64,000 nt of DNA from the NCBI RefSeq assembly GCF_001449115.1, contig NZ_LAIJ01000009.1, positions 1,804,114 through 1,868,113 of the forward strand, written 5' to 3'. Of this stretch, positions 32,364-40,154 are shown piece after piece. This DNA comes from Occallatibacter gabretensis (GTDB lineage Bacteria; Acidobacteriota; Terriglobia; Terriglobales; Acidobacteriaceae). The position numbers and the translations under genes are program-made. The notes below the pieces were generated by a model that had not been told where the DNA came from, made no database searches, and saw only the letters and a program-made list of their open reading frames with translations. Within the stretch, counting starts at the first letter, position 1; each line of letters begins with the position of its first letter.

Positions 32364-33809
32364 ATGACTTCCGGCTTCCACATCGAAAACTTCGGCTGCC
32401 GCGCCGCACGCGCCGATGGCGAAGCGCTCTCCGCGCTCCTACGCTCTGGAGGGCTTCAGGGCAGGGAAGCGCCGGAAGCCGAAGTCGTCATCGTAAACAC
32501 CTGCTCTGTCACAGCAGAAGCCGACCGCGAAGCCCGCGCCTACATCCGCCGCACGCATCGCCTCAACCCCGACGCGCGCATCCTCGTCACCGGCTGCTAC
32601 GCCCAGCGCGCTCCGCAGGAGATTGCTGCCCTTGAAGGCGTCTCCGCCGTAGTAGGCAACAGTCACAAAGCTCTCGCGCCGCAAATCGCCATGCGCCTCG
32701 CTGCGGGCGAAGCGGATACAGCCGCAACGATCGTGCCCATCAGTGCTCTCACAAGCTCCGGCGCGGCAATCTGGGCAGACGACGCCTTCGCCCACTCTTT
32801 CCTGGAAGAAGCACAGGTCCTGCCCGGAGCTCAGACCCGCCCCAATCTCAAGATTCAGGAAGGCTGCTCGAATCGCTGCACCTTCTGCGTCATTCCGCAA
32901 ACCCGCGGCAACTCACGCAGCCTCTCGTCCGAATCCATCCTCCGCCAGGTCCGTAACTTCGTCGAAGCCGGCGGTAATGAGCTTGTCTTTTCAGGAATCA
33001 ACCTCGGCCGCTGGGGTCGAGATTGGCCGCGCGATCTCGACACAAAACCCACGCTCGCCATTCTCATCCGCACCATCCTCACAGAGACCAAGCTGCCTCG
33101 CTTGCGCCTCAGCTCCATTGAGCCCATGGACTGGGACGCCGACCTCATCGCTCTCTTCCGCGACTTCCCGCCCTCGCGCCTTGCCCGCCACGCGCATCTG
33201 CCGCTACAGTCCGGATCGGACGCCGTACTTCGCCGCATGCACCGCCGCTACCGCCCCTGGCACTACGTTGAAAAGGCCGCAGCACTCTCGGCAGCTTGTG
33301 GAGACACGCTCACTCTCGGCGCAGACGTCATGGCTGGCTTTCCCGGCGAAACCGATGCCGAGTTCACTGAAACCTACGAGCTGATTCGAGCTCTGCCCTT
33401 CGGCTATCTGCATCTCTTCCCCTTCTCGCCGCGCCCCGGCACGCGCGCCTGGGAGCTGCACCGGCAGTGGCCCGTTCCGCCCCGCGTTGTCACAGAACGA
33501 ATGACCGCTCTCCGCACTCTCGCTCGTGAAAAGACCCGCACACACCGCCAATCCATGATCGGCCGCACACTGGACGCCATCACGCTAAACACGCCGGATT
33601 CCCTTGCTGGCGATGGCTGTACCGCTGCACTCACCCAGAACTTCCTCCCCGTCCAGACCCGAAATGCGGATGGGAGCATCACAGCCCCAAATAGCCTCGT
33701 GAGCGTCCGGATCACAGCCCTCGCAGACGATCTCACTCTCGCCGCAACCCTTGTCAGCCAGCACCCCGTGGTAGATCGCGTTTTCCCCCGCCCGCATGCA
33801 CATTCGTAA
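32364..33809 (+). CDS. mtaB: tRNA (N6-threonylcarbamoyladenosine(37)-C2)-methylthiotransferase MtaB
   Basis: This radical-SAM enzyme adds a methylthio group to t6A37 of tRNAs reading ANN codons. The 481-residue protein has the UPF0004 domain with three cysteines (NFGCRAARAD, NTCSVTAEAD, VTGCYAQRAP) binding one cluster. The radical-SAM motif GCSNRCTFCVIPQTRG binds the other, and a C-terminal TRAM-like beta domain follows. The FGCRxNxxD-type start (here FGCRAARAD) and the lengths favour MtaB over MiaB or RimO. ATG at 32364 is chosen because AGAAGAAGAG precedes it and the conserved N-terminus begins there. infC follows after 80 bases with its own promoter. Confidence 0.93.
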   Translation: MTSGFHIENFGCRAARADGEALSALLRSGGLQGREAPEAEVVIVNTCSVTAEADREARAYIRRTHRLNPDARILVTGCYAQRAPQEIAALEGVSAVVGNSHKALAPQIAMRLAAGEADTAATIVPISALTSSGAAIWADDAFAHSFLEEAQVLPGAQTRPNLKIQEGCSNRCTFCVIPQTRGNSRSLSSESILRQVRNFVEAGGNELVFSGINLGRWGRDWPRDLDTKPTLAILIRTILTETKLPRLRLSSIEPMDWDADLIALFRDFPPSRLARHAHLPLQSGSDAVLRRMHRRYRPWHYVEKAAALSAACGDTLTLGADVMAGFPGETDAEFTETYELIRALPFGYLHLFPFSPRPGTRAWELHRQWPVPPRVVTERMTALRTLAREKTRTHRQSMIGRTLDAITLNTPDSLAGDGCTAALTQNFLPVQTRNADGSITAPNSLVSVRITALADDLTLAATLVSQHPVVDRVFPRPHAHS

Positions 33810-33818
33810 CCAAACCAG

Positions 33819-33827
33819 TGCTATACT
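33819..33827 (+). promoter_or_regulatory. Extended -10 promoter of infC
   Basis: TGCTATACT provides a TGn extended -10 (TATACT at 33822-33827). The -35 region at 17 bases is poor, as often with extended -10 promoters. Transcription would start near 33834. Confidence 0.55.
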
Positions 33828-33837
33828 CAGGGTGCGT

Positions 33838-33871
33838 TTCCCGCTGCTGAGGAATGAATCCTCTGCGGGAA
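33838..33871 (+). promoter_or_regulatory. Leader hairpin of infC enclosing an upstream ATG
   Basis: TTCCCGC (33838-33844) pairs with GCGGGAA (33865-33871), and GAGGA (33849-33853) with TCCTC (33859-33863). The ATG at 33854 lies in the five-base loop ATGAA, so it is an unlikely start codon. Confidence 0.6.
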
Positions 33872-33889
33872 CGACAATGGAGGAGCATC

Positions 33890-34489
33890 ATCGCATTCGA
33901 TAAACGAGCAGCTAAGTCCTTTATCCGCATCAACGACAGGATTCGCGCGCGCGAGATCCGCGTCATCGACGAAAATGGCGAACAAATGGGTATTCTGGCG
34001 CCTTTTGAGGCGCTGAAGATCGCTCGCGAGCGCGGGCTTGATCTGGTCGAGGTTTCGCCGAATGCCGTACCGCCCGTCTGCCGCATTCAGGACTATGGCC
34101 GTTTTCTCTACGAGAAGGACAAGAGCGACCGCGCCGCGCGCAAGAAGCAGAAAGTCATTATCGTCAAAGAGGTCAAGTTTTCTGTCACTGTTGACGAACA
34201 CGACTACCAGACCAAGAAGAACCAGGCCGTCAAATTCCTCAATGGTGGAGACAAGGTCAAGGCCAGCCTCCGCTTCCGTGGTCGCCAGATGGCTCACCGC
34301 GACTTGGGGTACAACATCATCAACCGCCTCATTCAGGACATAGGCGAGGTTGGCGTTGTCGAGTTCATGCCGCGCATGGAAGGCACCATTCTGCACGCCA
34401 TCCTCGCGCCCAGCAAAAAGGCTGAGCCGCCCAAGCCTAAGCTCGTAGCACCCGCGCAGCCAGTTGCCGCCACACCAGTCGCCCAGTAG
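33890..34489 (+). CDS. infC: Translation initiation factor IF-3, apparent AUC start
   Basis: IF-3 binds the 30S subunit and checks start-codon and initiator-tRNA pairing. The 199-residue product has the N-domain INDRIRAREIRVIDENGEQMG, the linker KDKSDRAARKKQK and the C-domain RFRGRQMAHRDLG, all strongly conserved. An in-frame ATG at 33854 is buried in a hairpin and has no spaced ribosome site. The perfect GGAGG at 33879-33883 instead sits six bases before ATC at 33890. infC uses AUU or AUC starts in many bacteria so that IF-3 limits its own synthesis. The Pro/Ala-rich C-terminal tail is an addition. rpmI and rplT do not follow, unlike the common operon. Confidence 0.95.
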   Translation: MAFDKRAAKSFIRINDRIRAREIRVIDENGEQMGILAPFEALKIARERGLDLVEVSPNAVPPVCRIQDYGRFLYEKDKSDRAARKKQKVIIVKEVKFSVTVDEHDYQTKKNQAVKFLNGGDKVKASLRFRGRQMAHRDLGYNIINRLIQDIGEVGVVEFMPRMEGTILHAILAPSKKAEPPKPKLVAPAQPVAATPVAQ

Positions 34490-34507
34490 AAAGCCTGATA
34501 ACCATTG

Positions 34508-34540
34508 CAAAAGCCGCCTGAAAAGGGCGGCTTTTGTGTT
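34508..34540 (+). terminator. Intrinsic terminator of infC
   Basis: CAAAAGCCGCC (34508-34518) pairs perfectly with GGCGGCTTTTG (34526-34536) around a seven-base loop. Confidence 0.85.
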
Positions 34541-34571
34541 TCGTTACGGGACATAGCAAAAGTGTAAAGTG

Positions 34572-34680
34572 TCATCCTGAGCGAACCGGGGTCCCCACGG
34601 ATAGGTCTTCGTCCGTGGGGTGGGAATGGGGCTCCAGACGTTTTCTTCAGTCTGGGGGTGGTGAGTCGAAGGACCTGCTT
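34572..34680. repeat. Composite intergenic repeat with two hairpins
   Basis: It opens with TCATCCTGAGCGAA and closes with GAGTCGAAGGACCTGCTT, words of a widely dispersed bacterial repeat. Between them are hairpins CCCCACGGA (34593-34601) / TCCGTGGGG (34612-34620) and CCAGAC (34634-34639) / GTCTGG (34650-34655). No protein is encoded. Confidence 0.6.
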
Positions 34681-34815
34681 TTGTCTTTCAGTCCCGGTAG
34701 TCCCTGTCTTCTCCCCATTACCAAGGTCCAATACCCCTTCGTACCGTGCCGCCCCTTCAGATAATTTGCATGCAATTAAGGGCATTTGTGCCACACTCAT
34801 AATCAGCAGCAGAAA

Positions 34816-34856
34816 GACGGCCCGAATCCGCGGAGATCCTGCGGATTCGGGCCGTC
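34816..34856. repeat. Perfect 16-bp inverted repeat
   Basis: GACGGCCCGAATCCGC (34816-34831) and its exact complement (34841-34856) around a nine-base loop. No T-run follows on either strand, so termination is uncertain. Function is unknown. Confidence 0.7.
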
Positions 34857-34969
34857 GAATTTAGGGACGGTACGGTACCCCTCCCCCATCCCCCTTGCAC
34901 CAGAATGTGTGCAAAACCAGAAAACTCAAGGCAAAGGAGCAGGTTTTCAGCCCCTGAAACAGTCGTAAA

Positions 34970-35130
34970 CAAAAATAAGGAGCCTCAGCCCGGGCCTTAA
35001 TTGGGACATGGCTTGGAAAAAAAAGGAAAAAATTCTATTTTTTAAAAAAAGGTAACCAGTTTAAACAAATGTTTACAAGTCAGTAACCCCTGAAAATAAG
35101 ACATAAATATATTATTATCAACATTTTATG
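34970..35130. other. Very AT-rich non-coding tract before the S9 peptidase
   Basis: Bases 35015-35130 are dominated by A and T runs, for example GGAAAAAAAAGG and ATTTTTTAAAAAAAGG, with GTTTAAAC and repeated TTTAA words. This contrasts sharply with the GC-rich surroundings. It may hold the promoter and UP-element-like sequence of the peptidase gene. No gene was found between 34490 and 35204. Confidence 0.6.
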
Positions 35131-35216
35131 ATTTAAAGTTGAGACGCTGGAAATCGCAGGCCCTGGCCCCACTTTCCTTAGCTGGCCCACATTTCCCCCC
35201 GTGTATGCTTATTGCC

Positions 35217-37391
35217 ATGCCACGCAACCTGCCTTCCCGCTTGCAGTTGTCGCTCGCCCTTTTTTTGTCTTTCGGCGTTGCTCTCCATGCAGCCGATTCG
35301 CCGCGCTTTCCCACCACGGACGATCTGCGCCATCTGAAAGCCTTTGGCGCGCCGCAGCTCTCGCCTGATGGTTCTCAGGTGTTGTTCACCGTGACCAATT
35401 CGACCGCTGACGGCGCGGCAAGCCATCTATGGGTGGTCTCCACTTCCGGCGGAGCTGACACGCTTCGTCAGCTCACCTTTGGCCCTCCGGCAGACAAGCG
35501 TGGCGAGCGCGGCGCACAATGGTCACCCGACGGCAAGGCCATCTTCTTCCTCGCCCGGCGCGGCGAGCACACGCAGCTTTTTCGTCTCGATCTGCGCGGC
35601 GGCGAGGCTTCGCCTTACGATCTGAAGATTGTGCCTCCGGTCGATGAGTCGAAGGAGAAGAACTTCATTCCCCCGCCGGGTGCGGACAAAAAGAAAGACG
35701 AAAAGAAAGACGAGAAGAAAGACGAGTCCGACGACAAAAAGGACAAAAAAGACGAGTCGCTGCCCATGGACGTTGGCAACTATTCCATCTCTGAGGACGG
35801 CAAATGGCTGGCCATAACCGCTCACGACCCGCAGACGTCCGGCGAAAAGAAAGGAATCGATGCCAAAGCCGATGCCGACTGGGTCAACCACGAAACGCAC
35901 GGCACGCGCCTCTATCTGGCGGCTATCAAGGCGGACGGCTCGCTCGACGGCGGCCTGAAGGTCGTAGCCATTGCGCCCGAAGTGCACGGAGCCGTCTGGT
36001 CGCCGGTCTCGGACAAGCTGTTGGTGTTCACCGGGCCTCCAAATGACCTCTCCGACTTGGGCCCTGCAAGCAAGGCGTGGGTGGTCGATGCGTCGGCTCT
36101 GGACAAGCCCGAACAGTTGAAGGCGATTCCGACCACGGCGGGCGGCGGAGCATGGTCGGCCGACGGCAGCAAAATTGTCTTTGCCGCGCTCACTCCGGAA
36201 GATGCGCCTCCGGGCTATGACGAGCTGTTCGTCCTGCCCTCGCTCAGTGCGGAAAAGCCCGTCAGCCTGACCTCCGGTTTTGCCGGGCAGGTAAATGCCG
36301 GCACGCTTTACTTTCCCGCTGGCCAGCCCAACATGCTGATCGCCGCCGCGGGCATCGGCACGCGCACCGCAGTCCTCCGCGTTGCGCTCGATGGCACGGG
36401 CAAGCCCGTGCCCATCGACCTGGGAGCACCTGCCATCAGCGGCCTTACCACCAACCGCAAGCAAACCGGCTGGCTATGGACGGCGTCGAGCGGCGCACAA
36501 CCCGCCAAGCTATGCTTCGCCATCAAACTGGGCGACGCGTGCACCCTGTTGCCTGTGCCGGAGATGGGATCGGCGGATCTGAAGGCCGTGGAGCCCGAGT
36601 TGGTGAGTTGGAAGAGCGGCAAGTTCATCGTCGAAGGATTGCTCTACCTGCCTCCGCAGGCTCAATCCGGCAAAGTTCCTCTCATCGTCGACGTGCACGG
36701 TGGCCCTTTTGGAGCCTTTGTGAACCGCCATGATGTCTTTGCCGACTTCCTGCTGGGCCACGGCTGGGCGATTCTGCGGCCCAATCCACGCGGCTCGTCG
36801 AATTACGGAGTCGCTTTTGGCGCGGCCAATAAGAATGACCTGGGCGGCGGCGACTACCAGGACATCATGGCCGGCGTGGACTATGTTCTCTCGAAATATC
36901 CGCTCGATTCCACCAAAATGGCTTTGATGGGCTACAGCTATGGCGGTGAAATGGCTGGCTTTGTCGAGGGCAAAACCGACCGCTTCAAGGCCATCATCTC
37001 AGGCGCGCCGGTTATCGATCAGTTCAGCGAGTACGGCACAGAAGGCGGCTCGTGGTACGACCGCTGGTATTACGGCAAGCCATGGGAGCACATGGAAGAC
37101 GCCTGGCGGCAGAGTCCGCTCTCCGGCGCGGCCAAGGCCAAAACACCCTTTCTCTTGATTCAAGGCCAGAGCGACACCACCGACCCGGTCGGCCAGGCGC
37201 AGGAGATGTACCGCGCCCTGCGGCAAGAGGGCGTTCCGGTCGAGCTGGTCACCTATCCCCGCGAAAACCACGGCCCTCTGGCGCAGGGAATCTTCGGCAG
37301 CCCCTCGCCTGAACCCTGGCACGGCTACGATGGCCGCCAGCGCATCGTCGAGTTCCTCAACAAAGCCTTTGGCGTGACAGGAAACCAATAG
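35217..37391 (+). CDS. Secreted S9-family serine peptidase (acylaminoacyl/dipeptidyl peptidase type)
   Basis: About 724 residues. A signal peptide (LQLSLALFLSFGVALHAAD) is followed by an N-terminal beta-propeller with PD40-type repeats (APQLSPDGSQVLF, GAQWSPDGKAIFF, GAVWSPVSDKLLVF). The C-terminal alpha/beta-hydrolase domain has the triad Ser574 (GYSYGGEM), Asp653 (QGQSDTTD) and His685 (ENHGP). It should trim peptides in the periplasm. A Lys/Asp-rich insertion at about residues 156-181 is unusual. The start could be ATG 35217 or 35205; the frame continues upstream but the signal peptide fixes the region. Confidence 0.93.
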   Translation: MPRNLPSRLQLSLALFLSFGVALHAADSPRFPTTDDLRHLKAFGAPQLSPDGSQVLFTVTNSTADGAASHLWVVSTSGGADTLRQLTFGPPADKRGERGAQWSPDGKAIFFLARRGEHTQLFRLDLRGGEASPYDLKIVPPVDESKEKNFIPPPGADKKKDEKKDEKKDESDDKKDKKDESLPMDVGNYSISEDGKWLAITAHDPQTSGEKKGIDAKADADWVNHETHGTRLYLAAIKADGSLDGGLKVVAIAPEVHGAVWSPVSDKLLVFTGPPNDLSDLGPASKAWVVDASALDKPEQLKAIPTTAGGGAWSADGSKIVFAALTPEDAPPGYDELFVLPSLSAEKPVSLTSGFAGQVNAGTLYFPAGQPNMLIAAAGIGTRTAVLRVALDGTGKPVPIDLGAPAISGLTTNRKQTGWLWTASSGAQPAKLCFAIKLGDACTLLPVPEMGSADLKAVEPELVSWKSGKFIVEGLLYLPPQAQSGKVPLIVDVHGGPFGAFVNRHDVFADFLLGHGWAILRPNPRGSSNYGVAFGAANKNDLGGGDYQDIMAGVDYVLSKYPLDSTKMALMGYSYGGEMAGFVEGKTDRFKAIISGAPVIDQFSEYGTEGGSWYDRWYYGKPWEHMEDAWRQSPLSGAAKAKTPFLLIQGQSDTTDPVGQAQEMYRALRQEGVPVELVTYPRENHGPLAQGIFGSPSPEPWHGYDGRQRIVEFLNKAFGVTGNQ
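35689..35757 (+). repeat. Degenerate tandem repeat coding for Lys/Asp-rich segment
   Basis: Repeats of GAAAAGAAAGAC-like 12-base units encode KKDEKKDEKKDE and then DDKKDKKDE within the propeller of the S9 peptidase. The unit number may vary between strains through slippage. Confidence 0.65.
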
Positions 37392-37436
37392 CGCAAAAAT
37401 CCGTCCTATGAAGTAGCTGTCCGGGGGCATATATCT

Positions 37437-38243
37437 TTGACAAAATCCTGGCTCGTTCTGGGGTTCGTTCTTCTCTTGTCGGTCCCATGTAGCCGCGCTC
37501 GGGCTGCAGACGCTCCTCAGCCCGCAGCAAATGCCGGCTTCGATGCCTATCTGGAGAAAGTAGAAGCGCGACTCGCGCATCAGCATCAATCACCAACAGG
37601 CTTTCTCGCTGGCCTCGATTCGGCTCGGGATCGCCTGCGTGGCGGAGAACTGGTCAGCGAAAATCTCAACGCCGGCTCGAACACCAATCTGCCCGGCGCC
37701 ATGCTGCACCACTGGCGTGGCACGGCATTTGTCCCAAACGCACAGGTCGCAGACTTTGAGCGGCTGATGAAAAACTTCAACACGTATCCGCAGCACTTTT
37801 CGCCGGACGTGCTGCAGGCAAAGGTGCTCAGCGAACGCAACGACAACGGAGTGGACCACATCGACGCATCGATGCGGGTTCGTCAGAAGCATGTCCTCAC
37901 CGTGGTCATGGACATGAACTATGACGTCGTCTTCGCCCGCCTTGACGCTCAGCACGGTTACAGCTCTTCGCGAAGCACGCGAGTTGCGGAGATCGGCTCC
38001 GCTGGAACGAGCAAGGAACGCGCACTCAGCGATGATGAGGAACATGGATTCCTGTGGCGACTGAATACCTACTGGAGCTACGAAGAGGGTGACGGCGGGC
38101 TCTATATGCAGATTGAAAGCGTCTCACTGACGCGGTCGATCCCAACAGGGCTCGCTTGGGCGATCAAGCCCTTTGTCGAAAGCGTTCCGCGGGAGTCCCT
38201 CGAATTTACGCTACGTTCCGCTTGCAATGACCTGAAAAAGTAA
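37437..38243 (+). CDS. Secreted START/SRPBCC-like protein, unknown function
   Basis: A 268-residue protein with a signal peptide (LVLGFVLLLSVPCSRARA). The mature part reads as a helix-grip fold: RGTAFVPNAQVADFERLMKNF, then SPDVLQAKVLSERND, MRVRQKHVLTVVMDMNYDVVF, and the C-terminal GLYMQIESVSLTRSIPTGLAWAIKPFVESVPRESL, which resembles the last helix of SRPBCC/START domains. Such proteins carry hydrophobic ligands. The function is unknown. The start is TTG at 37437 with a GGGGG tract as a weak ribosome site. It follows the S9 peptidase by 45 bases and may be co-transcribed. Confidence 0.65.
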   Translation: MTKSWLVLGFVLLLSVPCSRARAADAPQPAANAGFDAYLEKVEARLAHQHQSPTGFLAGLDSARDRLRGGELVSENLNAGSNTNLPGAMLHHWRGTAFVPNAQVADFERLMKNFNTYPQHFSPDVLQAKVLSERNDNGVDHIDASMRVRQKHVLTVVMDMNYDVVFARLDAQHGYSSSRSTRVAEIGSAGTSKERALSDDEEHGFLWRLNTYWSYEEGDGGLYMQIESVSLTRSIPTGLAWAIKPFVESVPRESLEFTLRSACNDLKK

Positions 38244-38292
38244 CCAGCGCAGAGGCCCGCCAGCCTCAATCTCCGTTTCATGAAGAATTTGT

Positions 38293-38321
38293 TTGACAGA
38301 AAATTGGCCGCGCCGTACATT
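38293..38321 (+). promoter_or_regulatory. Near-consensus promoter of the ArsR operon
   Basis: TTGACA (38293-38298) and TACATT (38316-38321) are exactly 17 bases apart. The start would lie near 38328, inside the operator. Confidence 0.8.
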
Positions 38322-38322
38322 T

Positions 38323-38350
38323 AACCAATCGGTTATTTAATCGATTGGTT
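38323..38350. promoter_or_regulatory. ArsR-type operator
   Basis: AACCAATCG (38323-38331), ten bases, CGATTGGTT (38342-38350): a perfect 9-10-9 inverted repeat. It starts one base after the -10 and ends eight bases before the regulator's ATG, so binding would block transcription. Confidence 0.8.
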
Positions 38351-38357
38351 TATTAAA

Positions 38358-38732
38358 ATGCATGATCGGCTCAGTTTGACTTTTGCAGCGCTCGCCGACC
38401 CCACCCGGCGCGCCATTCTTGCCCGCCTTGCAATGGGCGAGGCTTCTGTGACTGAACTGGCCGCGCCCTTCGAGATGTCGATGCCTGCGGTCTCAAAGCA
38501 CCTGAAAGTGCTTGAGCGCGCCGGGCTCATCGCACGTGGGCGCGAGGCGCAGTGGCGGCCCTGTCGGCTCGACGCCTCGCCGTTGAAGAGTGCCTCCCAC
38601 TGGATCGAGGAATATCGCCAATTCTGGACGCCGTATGTGGATGCGCTCGAGCGCCATCTGGACCGCATGGAGCAGAGCCGATTGAAGCAGGCGACACAAA
38701 AGAAAGCTGTACCCACGAAAAAGAAGAAGTGA
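38358..38732 (+). CDS. ArsR-family transcriptional regulator
   Basis: A 124-residue winged-helix protein: FAALADPTRRAILARLAMGEASVTELAAPFEMSMPAVSKHLKVLERAGLI, the standard ArsR DNA-binding domain (key parts LADPTRR and SKHLKVLE). Metal-binding cysteines (ELCVCDL) are absent, so it belongs to the non-metal group usually paired with AHSA1/SRPBCC and VOC genes. A Lys-rich tail ends the protein. It should repress its own promoter and the downstream cluster through the operator at 38323-38350. Confidence 0.92.
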   Translation: MHDRLSLTFAALADPTRRAILARLAMGEASVTELAAPFEMSMPAVSKHLKVLERAGLIARGREAQWRPCRLDASPLKSASHWIEEYRQFWTPYVDALERHLDRMEQSRLKQATQKKAVPTKKKK

Positions 38733-38768
38733 CGCGGCGTTGCCCGCGATCTGACGATGCGAGGAAAA

Positions 38769-39170
38769 ATGATGAAGATCAAATTGACGAGCGTATTTGT
38801 AGATGATCAGGAGAAGGCACTCCGCTTCTATACCGAAGTGTTGGGCTTCGTGAAGAAAGCAGACTTCAGCCAAGGTCCGTTTCGCTGGCTCACAGTGGCC
38901 TCAGCAGAAGAACCGGAGGGCACGGAACTGCAGCTAGCACTGAACAACAATCCGGCAGCAAAGACTTATCAGGATGCCATCTTTCAGCAGGGGCAGCCTG
39001 CGGCCAATTTCTTTACTAGCGACATCGAGGCTGACCACGCGCGCATGAAAGCCAGTGGCGCAGAGTTCACCATGCCGCCAACGGATGTGAAGTATGCCAA
39101 GATCGCCATGCTGAACGACACCTGCGGTAATCTCATTCAGGTCACACAACTGGCAAGCTGGCAGGGATGA
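38769..39170 (+). CDS. VOC-family (glyoxalase/bleomycin-resistance-like) protein
   Basis: A 133-residue protein with two beta-alpha-beta-beta-beta units: KLTSVFVDDQEKALRFYTEVLGF and then FFTSDIEADHARMKASGAEF, ending in MLNDTCGNLIQVTQ. This is the vicinal-oxygen-chelate fold. Substrate is unknown; related proteins sit in ArsR-AHSA1 clusters. The start is one of two adjacent ATGs at 38769 and 38772, after GAGGAA at 38761-38766. It ends four bases before the AHSA1 gene. Confidence 0.88.
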   Translation: MMKIKLTSVFVDDQEKALRFYTEVLGFVKKADFSQGPFRWLTVASAEEPEGTELQLALNNNPAAKTYQDAIFQQGQPAANFFTSDIEADHARMKASGAEFTMPPTDVKYAKIAMLNDTCGNLIQVTQLASWQG

Positions 39171-39174
39171 AGCC

Positions 39175-39723
39175 ATGACCGATCGCACTCCATATACGCC
39201 AGGTCCGGCGCACGGTGCGCAGGTACAAAAGGACGGCGAGAAATGGACCCTTGTCCTGGTGAGAGAACTGCATCACTCACCGGAAAACGTCTGGCAGGCG
39301 CTCACAGATCCAGCGCATCTGCGCGAGTGGGCGCCCTTCGAAGCGGATGGGAACCTCGGCACGGCTGGAAGCCCGGTGAAGCTTAGCTGGGTGACAACAA
39401 CGCGGGTCACCGAAACAAAGGTGGTGCGCGCTGACGCTCCCCGAGTGCTGGAGTATAACGACATGCGATGGGAACTGGAGCCGCTTGCAGGCGGCACACG
39501 CCTGACGCTATGGCACAGCATCGATCGCCACTTCATCGCATGGGGCGCAGCAGGTTGGCACATCTGCCTCGATGTGATGGATCGATCCCTCTCAGGGAAT
39601 CCAGTCGGACGCATTGTAGGAGCCGACGCCATGAAATTCGAGTGGCAGCGATTGAACATCGAATACGCCGAGCAATTAGGTGTGGAGACGCCCAACTGGC
39701 AGCCACCAGCCACAAAATCCTGA
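39175..39723 (+). CDS. SRPBCC/AHSA1-family protein
   Basis: A 182-residue protein. LVLVRELHHSPENVWQALTDPAHLREWAPFEADG is the signature of the AHSA1 (activator of Hsp90 ATPase-like) domain, followed by strands RVLEYNDMRWELEPLAGGTRLTLWHSI. These helix-grip proteins bind hydrophobic ligands and are commonly controlled by a linked ArsR regulator, as here. The start ATG at 39175 follows the VOC gene by four bases, so the genes are co-translated. Confidence 0.88.
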   Translation: MTDRTPYTPGPAHGAQVQKDGEKWTLVLVRELHHSPENVWQALTDPAHLREWAPFEADGNLGTAGSPVKLSWVTTTRVTETKVVRADAPRVLEYNDMRWELEPLAGGTRLTLWHSIDRHFIAWGAAGWHICLDVMDRSLSGNPVGRIVGADAMKFEWQRLNIEYAEQLGVETPNWQPPATKS

Positions 39724-39738
39724 AGAAAGGCAGTTCTT

Positions 39739-40128
39739 ATGTCCCCATCCAAGCCGCCCAAAATCTCTTTCTGGATCGTCACCGGCCTCTTCTGCCTGTG
39801 GATGGCCTTCACCGCCTTCGCGCAATTAAAACTCCCGCAAGTAGCAGAGGCTTTCAGGCAGCTGGGCTTCCCCGGCTACTTCCGCATCGAACTCTCCTGG
39901 GCCAAATTCCTCGGCATTGCCGCACTGCTCTTTCCCGTCCCCGCCCGCGTTAAAGAGTGGGCCTATGCGGGATTTGGCATCGTCTGTATCTCCGCGTTCA
40001 TCGCTCACCTTTCCGTAGGCCAAGGCCCCGCCCAGTGGCTCTGGGCTCTTGTCGCCTTTGTCCTCCTCGCGATCTCATATGTTCTTAGGCTGCGTATCGA
40101 GGCCGCAGAGCCACATGAGCACATCTAA
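39739..40128 (+). CDS. DoxX-like integral membrane protein
   Basis: A 129-residue protein with four membrane helices (ISFWIVTGLFCLWMAFTAFAQL, LSWAKFLGIAALLF, WAYAGFGIVCISAFIAHLSVG, WLWALVAFVLLAISYVLRL). The order, with KLPQVAEAFRQLGFPGYF between helices 1 and 2, matches DoxX-like proteins found beside ArsR/AHSA1 genes. Function is unknown. It follows the AHSA1 gene by 15 bases and is part of the operon. Confidence 0.85.
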   Translation: MSPSKPPKISFWIVTGLFCLWMAFTAFAQLKLPQVAEAFRQLGFPGYFRIELSWAKFLGIAALLFPVPARVKEWAYAGFGIVCISAFIAHLSVGQGPAQWLWALVAFVLLAISYVLRLRIEAAEPHEHI

Positions 40129-40154
40129 ATAGGTTGCGAAAATTGGAGCCGTTT

